From: Aurantiochytrium sp. KH105
Taxonomy: Eukaryota > Sar > Bigyra > Thraustochytrida > Thraustochytriidae
Reading direction: 5' to 3'
NCBI GenBank assembly: GCA_003116975.1
Contig: BGKB01000139.1
Coordinates: forward strand, 130,376 to 194,375
Length of the DNA stretch: 64,000 nt
The translations under genes and the position numbers were made by a program. The notes under the pieces were generated by a model. That model was not told where the DNA came from, made no database searches, and worked only from the letters and a program-made list of their open reading frames with translations. The stretch's first letter is position 1. Every line of letters begins with the position of its first letter. Positions 54,801 through 64,000 of this stretch are shown in pieces.

Positions 54801-57800
54801 TCCACTCGAAGTCACGAGAAGATCTTCGCCAGCTCCGCCCTGGTGCGAGATACGCTGTGCTAGGGTGCTCGAGAGAACCATGTCTCCGCTCTCTAGCGTC
54901 GCACTTCCGCCCATGGTCAGATCTGCGACGCCCGAAACGTCGCCNCGAAGACGACTCCCTCGACATCAACGTGTCCATCGGAAGAGATGAGGAGACCCTG
55001 ACCGGCCGCGCCGGCGTGCGAGATACTCTGAGAGCTCGATGAGCCGAGCAACACGTTTCCAGAAGACAGCGTGAGGTCGGCAGAGGCTGCAATGGAGGAT
55101 ACCGACGAGATCTGGCTGCCGTCAAAGACAACATCCTCGATCTTGACTGTGCCGGAGACTGATGAAACATGCAGTCCTGTCGTTCCAGAGTGCTCTACGA
55201 CTGCTGTAGGCTGCGTCATGGAGAGGGTGTCGGTCATTTCGAGCGAGGAAACTCCAGTGAGAGCGCCATTGCTGTGCGTGACGGCATCAACAACGACATT
55301 GGCTCCAGAGGAGATTGCAAGATCCTGACCAGCGCTTCCCGTGTGGGAGATGCTCTGTGCCAAAGTACTTTGCAGATTGATATTGCCAGAGGTCAGCTGA
55401 ACGCTTCCTGAAGTGGAGTGTATATTCCCGGACATGGCAATCGATCCGACGTTGGAAACGTCGCCGTTGTTTATGGTGACGTCTTCGGCAATAAGATCAC
55501 CTGCAGAGCTTATTGTTAGCGAGGTTGCGCCCGTATGCTGAAGCGCTGCAGTGTCCTGAGAAATAGACAAAGGCCCGGCCGCGGAGAAGGCGGTGACACC
55601 CGACATCGATCCTTCGTTGAAAGTCACAGACTCTACGACGAGGTCCCCGCCTGAACGCAATGTAAGGCTTGACGAGTCTCCATGTATGATTTCCTGATTT
55701 CCAGCTTTTGCGAGAAGAATATCACCATTGCTGTTCGTCAGATCTCCCGCCATCGTGAGTCCAGCCACACCGGCGACCTCGCCTTCGTTAACAGTGACGC
55801 CATCAACAATGAGGTCTCCGCCAGACTCGAGAGCGAGTGCGCTCGTGTCGGCGTGGACAATACTTTGCGGCCCTAGTCGCGCCAAAGCAATGTCTCCTGT
55901 ATCGACAGTGAGATCTCCGGACATGTGCAGCGTCGACATCCCCGTAAGTGCCCCCTCTGCCATCGTCAGTCCTTCAACGACAACGTTCCCGCTCGAGGAC
56001 ACGATCAAATCGGCACCTAGATTACCAGCGTGTGTGATACCTTGCGATCCCAACGAGGTGAGAAGCACATCACCACTCGTCAATGTAATATCACCACTCA
56101 TCTCGAGTGAGGTGACCGCTGACATTGCACCTGACTCGATGGTGACGCCGTCGACAACGACATTGCCGCCCGATTCGACCACGAGGTCTGCAGCTGCGCC
56201 GCCTGCGTGCTCAATGCGCTGCTCTGCTCCAGCGCTGAGGCGTAAATAACCTGCTTCGAGCGTCACGTCTCCCGTGGTTGAAGTGATGTGCGATGAGACG
56301 TCCAGCGTGGTCACGGCAGAAACAGCACCGCTGTTCATTGTAACGCCTTCGAGTACAAGATTTCCACCCGATGAAACGTCCAGGTTTGTTACTCCTGAAT
56401 GAACAATGCTTGCCACGTCGTCGCTGAATGTGAGCGTACTCGACATCGCGAGAGTTGTGATGGCTGAAACTGCTCCCTCATCTAGCGTTACGCCCTCCGC
56501 GACAAGCCCGCCACCGGAAGCGATGACCAGCGGTGACGCATCCGTGTGCTGGATGGTTTGCTGGCCAGTACCAAGCAAGTCGAGGGTCCCACTCATGGTC
56601 AGCGTTGTGATGCCACTCGCAGCACCTGCTGCCAGGCTCACACCCTCCGCGATAATACCTCCTCCCGAGGAGATGGTGAGCGCGGAGGCATGATTGTGTT
56701 CGATCGTCTGGGGGCCGGATGCGCTCAGTGCAATGCCTGAGCCAGATGCATCCAATAATCCGCTCATGCTCAGAGATGATACCCCGGCAACAGCAGCATT
56801 CTTCATCGTGACACCTGCAACAATGACGTTTCCTGCGCCAGAGTCGATTGTGAGTGACGTCGCTCCAGAATGGACAATCACAGCCTGATCGTTGGATAGC
56901 GCGAGGTCGCCAGACATGGAGACATCCACAGCGCCGAGAATATCTCCGTTGCTCATTGTGACACTGTCAACAATAACGTTGCCTCCAGATACGATTTCTA
57001 AATCTTCACCGGCGCCCCCAGCATGTGAGATTTGCTGCAAGGTGGAGCTTGAGAGCTCTATGTTGCCCGTTGATGACGAAAAAGTACCGGACAGACTCAA
57101 GTCTCCAACGCCGCTCACCGTGCTGCCATCAAAGATGACGTTTTCAACAGACACTGAACCACTAGAAGAAGACACCGCCAGGGAACTAGCTCCTTCGTGA
57201 AGGATAGTCGCCAAGTCTGCATCAAGGGAAATCGACCTGACGCCAGACATTGCGCCATCGTCAACGGTTACAGAATCGACCACAACATTGCCACCAGAAG
57301 CAAGCGTCAAGTCTTGGCCCGACCCACCGGTATGCTGGATGGTCTGCGGTGAAGAGCTCGTGAGCAGTACGTTGCCTGCAGACGAGGTGAGATGACCGTC
57401 CATCTCTACATCTCCCACAGCACTCATGGAGCTTCCGGAAAAAGTGATTTGCTCGACAGCGACTGTGCCCGAAGATGATGCAATCGTAAGCCCGCTACTA
57501 CCTTCGTGCGTGACCACTGCGTCCGCGGCACCCAGCGAAAGCGTCCCACTCATTGTCATGTCCGTGACGCCATTCATCACTCCGCCTTCAAACACCACAG
57601 CCTCAACCGCGACGCTTCCGCTACTCGACTCGATTGTAAGCGAAGTTGTACCCGTGTGAGTAATGCGTGCCTCGTCACGCGCAAGAGTGAGGTCACCATC
57701 CATTGTGAAATCGTTGACGCCAGAAAGAGCACCTTGATTCATCGTCACCCCGTCCACAACAACATTTCCGCCCGATATGACACTAAGGTCCTGACCAGGT

Positions 57801-60800
57801 CCGCCAGCGTGCGCCAGACTTTGTGCATTGCTCGATGAGAGCAAGAAGCCTCCGTCTGTGCTTGTCAGATCCCCTGACATATCAAGGGACGATATGCCTT
57901 GCATTGCGCTCGCTTTGACTGTGACGCCATTCACGAGCACATTGTCTCCCGAGCTGATCTCCAGATTCTCGCCCTCGCCCCCTGTGTGTGCGATGCGCTG
58001 CGTGGATGATGCGGTCAGAAGAACGTCGCCCGACAGCATGGCTGACCCAATGCCGCTGATCTCATCGCCCGCAAAGACGACGTCTTCTACATGCACCGAA
58101 CCAGCCGTCGAGGTGATTTCCAAAGCAGTGGCACCTGCGTGAGTAATATGGGAAGAGTCCTTGTTGAGCGTAAGATCGCCAGACATGGTCATGTCCGAAA
58201 CAGACGAAATTGCCGCGCCCTCGAAGACAACGTCCTCGATGCGCACGGCACTGCTTGTTGACACAATCGTGAGTTCCGTTGCTCCCGTGTGGTCGATGCG
58301 CGCGTCATCCTTTGACAGTGTCAAGTCGTCGCTCATCTGCAGGGTGGACACATCTGACACAGCAGAAGCATCAAAAGATACGCCCTCGACAATTACTTTG
58401 CCCGCCCCAGTGGACTCAATGACCAAATCAACACCAGTTCCACCTGCATGACGCAGGACTTGCGAGCCCGAGCCGGAAAACAGGACGTCGCCGCTCGAAA
58501 CTGTCAAGTCTCCTGCGAGATCAAACGACCCAACGCCGGAAATGTCCCCCGTATCAAAGGCGACGCCTTCAACAAGTACTGTTCCGGAGGCAGATGCAAT
58601 AGAAAGCGAGGTGGCGCCGGTGTGGCTGATGGATGCGCTTGCGTGACTCAGCGAAATGTCCCCCGTCATACTCAGAGACGAGACAGATGAGACCGCACCG
58701 CCATTAAAGATCACATCCTCGAGCTGAACGGGACCCGCATCAGACAGGAGGCTCAGCCCCGTCGCTCCCGTGTGGCGAATGGTCGAGTCAGCTTGGGTCA
58801 AGGTAAGATCATCTGTCATTTCGAGAGTGGATACTTGCGAGATCGCATTATCCGAGAACGTGACACCCTCCACAAGGACACTTCCCGAGGAGCTGGCGAT
58901 GGACAGCTTCGAAGTTCCCGAGTGCATAATATTTGCAATGTTCGAAGTCAGCTCCAAGTCTGCAGACATGGTGAGTCCAGAAACTCCAGAAACCGCCGCA
59001 TTATCAAGCGTAACGCCGTCGACAATGACATTTCCCGAGCTTGAAGAGATGATCAAGTCTTCTCCCACGCCTCCAGCATGAGTGATGCGCTGCTCTGTGG
59101 CGGCTCCAAACATGAGGTCCCCAGAGGCAAGCGTTAGATCTGCTGACATGGCAAGCGAGGAAACCGAGGAAATGGCATCGCCTTGGAACACAACATCCTC
59201 CACTGCAACGGTACCCGAAGAGGAAATGATCTGAAGCGAGGTGGTGCCAACGTGCTCAATCTGCGCGGTGTCGCCAGAAAGCTCCAGCGTCCCTGACATG
59301 GACTGACTTGTTACTCCATCGAGCGCACCACTGCGAATCGAGACGCCGTTGACCACGACATTGCCGCCGGAAGTGATCGCCAAATCTTGTCCCGAACCGC
59401 CCACATGAGACACGGTCTGAGAACTCGAAGACGTAAATGCGATGTCGCCCCCGTTCAGTCGAAGATTGGCCGACATGTCGAGTTGAGAGACCCCTGCAAC
59501 AGCAGCACCATTCACAGTGATATCTTCGAGAGAAATGCTCCCACTTGTCGATTGAATCGCAAGCGAGCTTGCTCCAGTATGTGTAATTGAAGCGGCGTCC
59601 GCACCGATGCGCAGAGGCCCGTCCATATGCACTTGTGCAACGCTCGAGATGTCTGCGCCGGCAAAGGTCACATCTTCAACAGATACGGTCCCTGAAGCCG
59701 AGGCGATGGCCAAGCCTGTGGCGCCAAGATGCGAAAGGCTTGCTGCATCATCCACGAGCTCGATAGTGCTTCCGACCTCGGCGCTTGATATGCCAGACAC
59801 TGCACCGCCCGAGAAGACGACGTCTTCCACCCGCACGCTTCCTGAAGTTGACTCAATACGGAGCGAGGTGGCACCAGTGTGCTGAATGGTTGCGTCATCT
59901 GCAGCGAGCGTAAGGGCATTGTCGATGGCGGCGCTTTGAATGTCGCGCATAACCTGGCCATCCACGGTGATACCCTCTATAACAACGTTTCCGGCAATGC
60001 TTGTCACCGTCAGATCACTCCCTGCGTCCCCAAGATGAGTAAAGGCTTGCGCCGAAGTCGAAGTGAGCTGCACGTTGCCGGAAACTTGCACATTTTGAAG
60101 GCCTGTGAGGTCGGTGCCATCAACAGTAATTCCTTCAACGGTGACTGCGCCTGCTTGCGACAACAGATGAAGCCCCGTGGTGCCCGTGTGTCGAAGGACA
60201 GCGGCGTCCATGGACATGGTCAGCTCGTCACTCATTGTCAGTGTCGTCACAGAAGACATGGCAGAACCTGAAAAGTGAACGTTTTCAACAACAACGTTTC
60301 CTGCCGTACTGACGAGATGGAGATCCCCGCTCGGTCCACCGCTGTGTCGAATTCGCTGCGTGGCAGAATTCTCCATGAGAATATCTGCGCTCACCGCCAA
60401 AGACCCGACGTTGGCGACGTCAGATCCAGCAAAGGTCACACCCTCCACAGCCACTGTACCTGCTGCCGAAGCGATGTTGAGACCATTTGCCCCGGCATGT
60501 TGAATGTTTGCATCATCGTTTGTAAGTTCAAGAGTCCCCGAAAGCGACGCGCTTGTGATGCCAGAAAGTGATCCTCCGCTGACCAAGACGTCCTCGATCT
60601 GAACGTCACCACTGGAGCTGTGTACATGGAGATCCCCGCTTGACCCATCGTGGCGGATTTCCTGGGTAGCATCAGCAGCAAAAAGGAGATTTCCGGTTGT
60701 CAAGGTGCCATCGCCAGGTACACTCATACTGCCAGAGGCAAAGGTGACCTCTTCAGCAATGACATTGCCATTTGTAGAGACAATCAAAAGATCCTCACTG

Positions 60801-63800
60801 CCGACGCCACCCTGATGCCGGATCTGCTGCGTTGTATCAGCCTCAAAGACAAGATTGCCAGCAGCAAGAACGACGTCAGTCGGAACATGGACATTGCCGT
60901 TGGCCATTGTCACGCCATCCACCTGAACATTTCCAGCTGTGGAGGCAATGAGTAGGTCCTCGCCGGGCCCGCCTTGATGCGTTAGACGCTGAGCGGCAGA
61001 GTTCGTCAAAGAGATGTCGGAAGGTAACGTGAGAGTTCCAGCGTCCAAAACAACGCCCTCGACAATGACCTCGCCTGCAGAAGAAGAAATCTCAAGCCCT
61101 TGCGTGGATTGGATGCTTGCGCTCGATACGGTCGCGTCGAATTCCACTTGCTGTAGCTGAGAGAGATTTGGTCCGGAAAAAACAACGTCTTCAACGGAGA
61201 CAGTCCCCGTGGTAGACTCGATTCGTAATGGACCCGCAGAGGTCTCGAGAGTTTGCGTATCGAGCCTGAGCGCATCATCGAGAACGAGTGCGCCGCTGTC
61301 GTACCGTAAGGCTGCGCTTGAAAGCAGACCCCCCACACCGTACACGGCAACGTATCCGTTTGGTTGCGAAGTCGCCCGAAGATCGAGGGCGGCAAATTCA
61401 TAGTTGCCTATGTCAAGATCGGCAGAGGCAGTAAGCTGCGTGACGCCAAGTATCTGAGCACCCCCAGCGACCTCGCGCCAGTTCGCGCCATCAAAAACCA
61501 ACAAAACTGCGCCCCCGGGAGCAATGACGAAGTCACCGGAGGTAGCTTCTTCGTCGTTGTTCCGAATGACGAGAATCTGGCCCGCCGCAGCGCCTGCAGA
61601 GGTGATTTGGAGGTCATTGACCTCCACAGCCCCATCGCTGGAAATTTGTACAAAACTTGTATCTGCAGAGAGAACAATCGTCGCTCCTGCAGGAACGGAG
61701 ATTCCTGTGAGTATGACGTTTGCATCAGCTGTAAAGGTGCCTGAAGCCGTGATAGGAGCCCCATCCTGTGTTGCAATGGATTCAGCAGTAAGGATGGGTC
61801 CGAAGCCGGGCTCAATGCTTCCTGCACGTAATGAGCCCGTTGCTGTGATATCGGCAAGATTTCCGGTAGTGAGAACGAGCCCAATTGTGATGTTGGATGG
61901 AAGCACGAGGACTGCGTCTTGGTCTTCTGGGGGACCCTCTATTCGGAAAACGACTTGGAAGTCGTCGCCGCGAGCCTGCTTAAAAATGAGCGGCTCTGTG
62001 CCGGTAATAACGGTATCAAAGCGGGCCGCATCATTATGTCCTGCGAGACCAAAGACAAGATTGCCAGGGAGATACGTTGTGCTGTCGGCATCGCGATTAT
62101 TTTCAACATGAACATCGCCTTCAGAGATAAGCTGATTTCCTGTGATACCGAGTCCGCCTTCGATGGTCAGGTTGTGTATGAGTTTGAGATGCATTTGCTC
62201 GAAGTTGAGACGCGTGAGATTGATGGCCCCGACGGTAAGATACTCGATAAAATTGGGCGGCGTGAGCTCGCGGCTAACGATGGTCGCGTTTGTGATGTCG
62301 ATTGTGTCGAGAACATTGATCCGACTTGCGTCAAGGGCCCCCTCGATGCGCGCCTCCGAGGTCAGAAGACTGCCTGCGCGAATACTGTTGTCGAGACCAA
62401 TGTCAATATCTCCAAAGCCTTCTTCAATCGTACCCGTTTGAATGCTACCTCCAACGTTGAGATTCCCATCAACGTCGGCATCGTGCGCGGCTCGCAAGAG
62501 GGAAGTTTCGACGATGGTGGCATCAGGCGTGACGCGAATCAAAGTCTCGGACCCGATCTTCGTCTGAAGTTCGTCCGAGGTTCGCACAATAGCCGCGCGA
62601 TCTGTGTCGCTACTTGACGTGTTGTACGCAAGCTCGAGTGCGGCGCCTTCACTTGTGGTGCTTACTTGAACAAAAGGTCGGTCTTCGTTGACAGCGAGTG
62701 AGGGAGCGATAATCACTCGTGGTGACTCTACGGTCCCTGAAGCAGTAAGATGACTCGAGACTGTCAACGTCTCATCGGCACCGTCGCTTTCGTCGCTCTT
62801 TTCAATGACAAGAGTCGTTTTGTTTGAAAGAGCCAGAGGCCCGTCGAGCTTGGCGTCGCCCGTGATATGCAGTTGCGCCCCTGGTGTGCGGGTTCCAATA
62901 CCGACTCGTCCCTCCTGAGCGGCATCACTAAGCGTAATAACGCCGTTCAGACCGGGATTGACGATGACATCGTTGCGGGCCCGGACCTCCAGCTCACTGT
63001 CAGTCGAACGGAGATAGCCTGTGAGTCGAAAGCTGTCATCCAGCATGTGCTCGCCAAATTCCAACGCAGTGTGTGTGTTTGTGCTGGCGGCGGCATTATT
63101 GGCAGAAGTTGGGGCAGAGGTAGTGGTCTGTAGGCTTCTACTCTTTGGGGTGACGGAAAGCCTCCAAGGTAGAGACCACTTGGACGTCGATTTTTGCTTT
63201 GGTACATTTGTCGCAGATTTCTCGCCGGTGCTTTGCTTTTGGGACTCCAGCTGGCGTCTCGCGCGACGTTGCTGTGTGGTCTCCGAACCTTCGACTTGCT
63301 TGGTCGTGAGCCGTATTGTGCTCGAGAATGGGTCGGCGTCTCGTGCAGAAACCTCGAGCTCAACGTCTGGGCTGAGACTGTGAATTCCGATGCTCCCGTC
63401 TGGCGTCACTGTCGAGGCCTCCTGAATGAGGAGATTTGCAACATCAAATTCGATTCCGTAATACTGCCGCAACAACACCGACATGACCCACAGGACGAAG
63501 AGGAGAGACAGTGAAAAGACAGCGCATGTGAGCACGAGACGGAGGGCGTGCTTGCGGTACCTGTAGGGGTTGTACGAGAGATCTCGTGCGGTGAGAAGCT
63601 TTTCTGCTTCTTTGTCAGGAAGAATTCGTGGCGCGCGCCCTCTACTGGCCATTCTTCGCAAGAGTGTCGCGGCTCGTGCTCCTCTCCGCTTGTCCCCAGT
63701 TTCTCTCTCGTCTTTTTTGGCCTCGCCATTCTCCTCCTCATTATCGATCGGATTGTCTCCGGTTTTGGTCTTCTCGTTGGAATTGAGGACGGCGCCCGTG

Positions 63801-63982
63801 CCAGCCTCGAGGAGCGCCTCTTTCAGGATCTCCTTTTCGTCCCCTACGAGATCTTTCATCTTTTTTGACCCTGCGACCGGCGACTGTTCTGCCTTTGGCC
63901 CGGGTCCATCCCAGGCCGTTGCTTGTGGCTCGACACCGACGGATGACTTTTTCCTGCCGCCAAAGATTCTGCGTTTCCCCAT
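27894..63982 (-). CDS. Giant repetitive type II membrane protein (>12,000 residues), two assembly gaps inside
   Basis: One reading frame runs from MGKRRIFGG (63982) to a TAA at 27894, interrupted only at single ambiguous bases at 54945 (apparent frame change) and 51690 (frame kept). The segments give 3021 and 9006 residues. N-terminus: ~145 charged cytosolic residues, then a membrane helix at ~147-170 preceded by RYRKHALR, so type II topology. Residues ~190-920 form a non-repetitive ectodomain with N-glycosylation sequons. It includes GIGTRTPGAQLHITG (~361-375) and VFDGANWREVAGG, which resemble bacterial/phage tail-fibre proteins. From ~920 onward come about 200 repeats with a core ITHSGxxxLxISSxGxVxVExV. 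The last ~40 residues (ALRDECEKLRDFNNELRTTLNLVLGRL) form a coiled coil. The repeat region almost lacks Cys, Trp, Tyr, Pro and Arg. No intron is visible. A surface adhesin, scale or ectoplasmic-net filament is inferred; no family is recognised. Confidence 0.85.
28642..43023 (-). repeat. Higher-order tandem array, period 1128 bp (variants 981 and 1131 bp)
   Basis: The homologous point in successive A units lies at 28642, 29773, 30901, 32029, 33157, 34138, 35266, 36247, 37375, 38503, 39631, 40762 and 41893. Spacings are 1128 bp (seven times), 1131 (three) and 981 (two), all multiples of three. The full period is A-B-C-C-B-C-C = 66+57+49+49+57+49+49 = 376 residues. The 981-bp form lacks one 49-residue C unit. 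Copies at 29773-30900 and 30901-32028 differ at only a few bases. The right end (43023) is approximate. Confidence 0.9.
51012..51689 (-). repeat. 678-bp near-identical duplication R1, copy a
   Basis: Matches 54267-54944 at a constant offset of 3255 bases with no indel and only a few substitutions. Both copies stop at the same base, directly before an ambiguous N. This is the signature of contig ends in a collapsed repeat. Confidence 0.85.
51690..51690. other. Ambiguous base N: probable compressed assembly gap 1
   Basis: A single N falls at the end of R1 copy a. In the protein the usual unit text is cut: the C-like unit goes from TSLAVS straight to GDVSGVADL, missing the VxVExV half. Sequence is therefore absent here even though the frame happens to continue. 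Confidence 0.75.
51980..52409 (-). repeat. 430-bp duplication R2, copy a
   Basis: Matches 54946-55375 at a constant offset of 2966 bases. Here R2 is separated from the N at 51690 by 289 bases, whereas copy b starts immediately after the N at 54945. Confidence 0.85.
54267..54944 (-). repeat. 678-bp near-identical duplication R1, copy b
   Basis: Partner of 51012-51689. Differences are scattered substitutions such as CCATTCGTAACC for CCATTCGCAACC. It ends directly before the N at 54945. Confidence 0.85.
54945..54945. other. Ambiguous base N: probable compressed assembly gap 2
   Basis: This N joins the end of R1 directly to the beginning of R2. At the other locus 289 bases (a length that is 1 modulo 3) plus an N lie between them. 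The missing sequence explains the only frame change in the giant gene. Confidence 0.8.
54946..55375 (-). repeat. 430-bp duplication R2, copy b
   Basis: Partner of 51980-52409. The two diverge abruptly after the TACTTTGCAG word at 52409/55375, marking the true edge of the duplicated segment. Confidence 0.85.
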
Positions 63983-64000
63983 GCGTGACTTTGTGGCAGC

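Larger units (their letters stand above)
28070..61230 (-). repeat. Protein-coding repeat region, ~200 units of 49, 57 or 66 residues
   Basis: Three unit classes alternate. C units (49 residues) carry SKAAAAITHSGATSLTISSG. B units (57 residues) carry LSKAGSQSITHADASELVIS. A units (66 residues) carry LQSTTAQSITHTGG and GEDL. All share the second half GGxVVVEGVTxxxGAVSxVxxLxM. Every unit keeps the reading frame. Units toward the N-terminus (above ~43 kb) are diverged and dominated by A-like and C-like forms. Units toward the C-terminus are much more alike. The unit count is an estimate from region length divided by mean unit size. Confidence 0.9.

Noticed and set aside
54914-54944. A separate gene starting at an internal ATG (54914), giving a 9006-residue protein on its own
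   Set aside because: The Met lies inside a repeat unit (GVADLTMGGSATLESG) and the frame stays open upstream to the N at 54945. It is part of the same gene as the 63982 start.

Overview
The window is nuclear DNA of a eukaryotic microbe. The evidence is a spliced Enhancer-of-polycomb gene with a canonical intron, a tubulin cofactor D, a PH/EDR2-type protein, a SAM-domain protein, AATAAA signals, long GC-rich spacers and monocistronic genes on both strands. Introns are nearly absent: one clear case, with a perfect TACTAAC branch site. Dense gene spacing, GC-rich spacers and long uninterrupted ORFs suit a stramenopile such as a thraustochytrid (Labyrinthulomycetes). That placement is inference; no rRNA or organellar marker is present.

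Layout. 0.8-2.7 kb (+): a predicted pseudokinase-like protein resembling CRN/FunK-type proteins. 3.2-5.8 kb (+): Enhancer of polycomb, two exons. 6.3-10.7 kb (-): tubulin-folding cofactor D. 12.0-13.3 kb (-): an intracellular-looking cupredoxin-fold protein with an altered copper site and an acidic polyQ tail. 13.3-17.3 kb: GC-rich, simple-repeat-rich spacer without a convincing gene. 17.3-18.9 kb (+): a 2-oxoglutarate/Fe(II) oxygenase-like protein. 19.8-22.0 kb (-): a protein with four copies of an unnamed ~90-residue beta-type repeat plus a C-terminal SAM domain. 23.6-26.3 kb (+): PH - two membrane segments - EDR2 C-terminal domain. 27.0-27.8 kb (+): glyoxalase II with all zinc ligands.

27.9-64.0 kb (-): one giant gene fills the last 36 kb. 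It encodes a type II membrane protein of at least ~12,000 residues with no visible intron. After a charged cytosolic N-terminus and one membrane helix comes a ~750-residue ectodomain that reads like bacterial/phage tail-fibre proteins. About 200 Ser/Gly/Thr/Ala/Val-rich repeats follow, then a short C-terminal coiled coil. Repeats come in three lengths (49, 57 and 66 residues). Nearest the C-terminus they form a higher-order array of 1128-bp (376-residue) periods, with in-frame 981-bp and 1131-bp variants. Two single ambiguous bases (51690, 54945) sit at the edges of near-identical duplications and are almost certainly compressed scaffold gaps. The frame break at 54945 is therefore an assembly artefact, and the true gene is probably longer.

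The other genes are ordinary housekeeping or regulatory genes with no shared pathway apparent. The giant repeat protein is the outstanding object; a surface adhesin, scale or ectoplasmic-net component is a reasonable hypothesis, not a demonstrated role.
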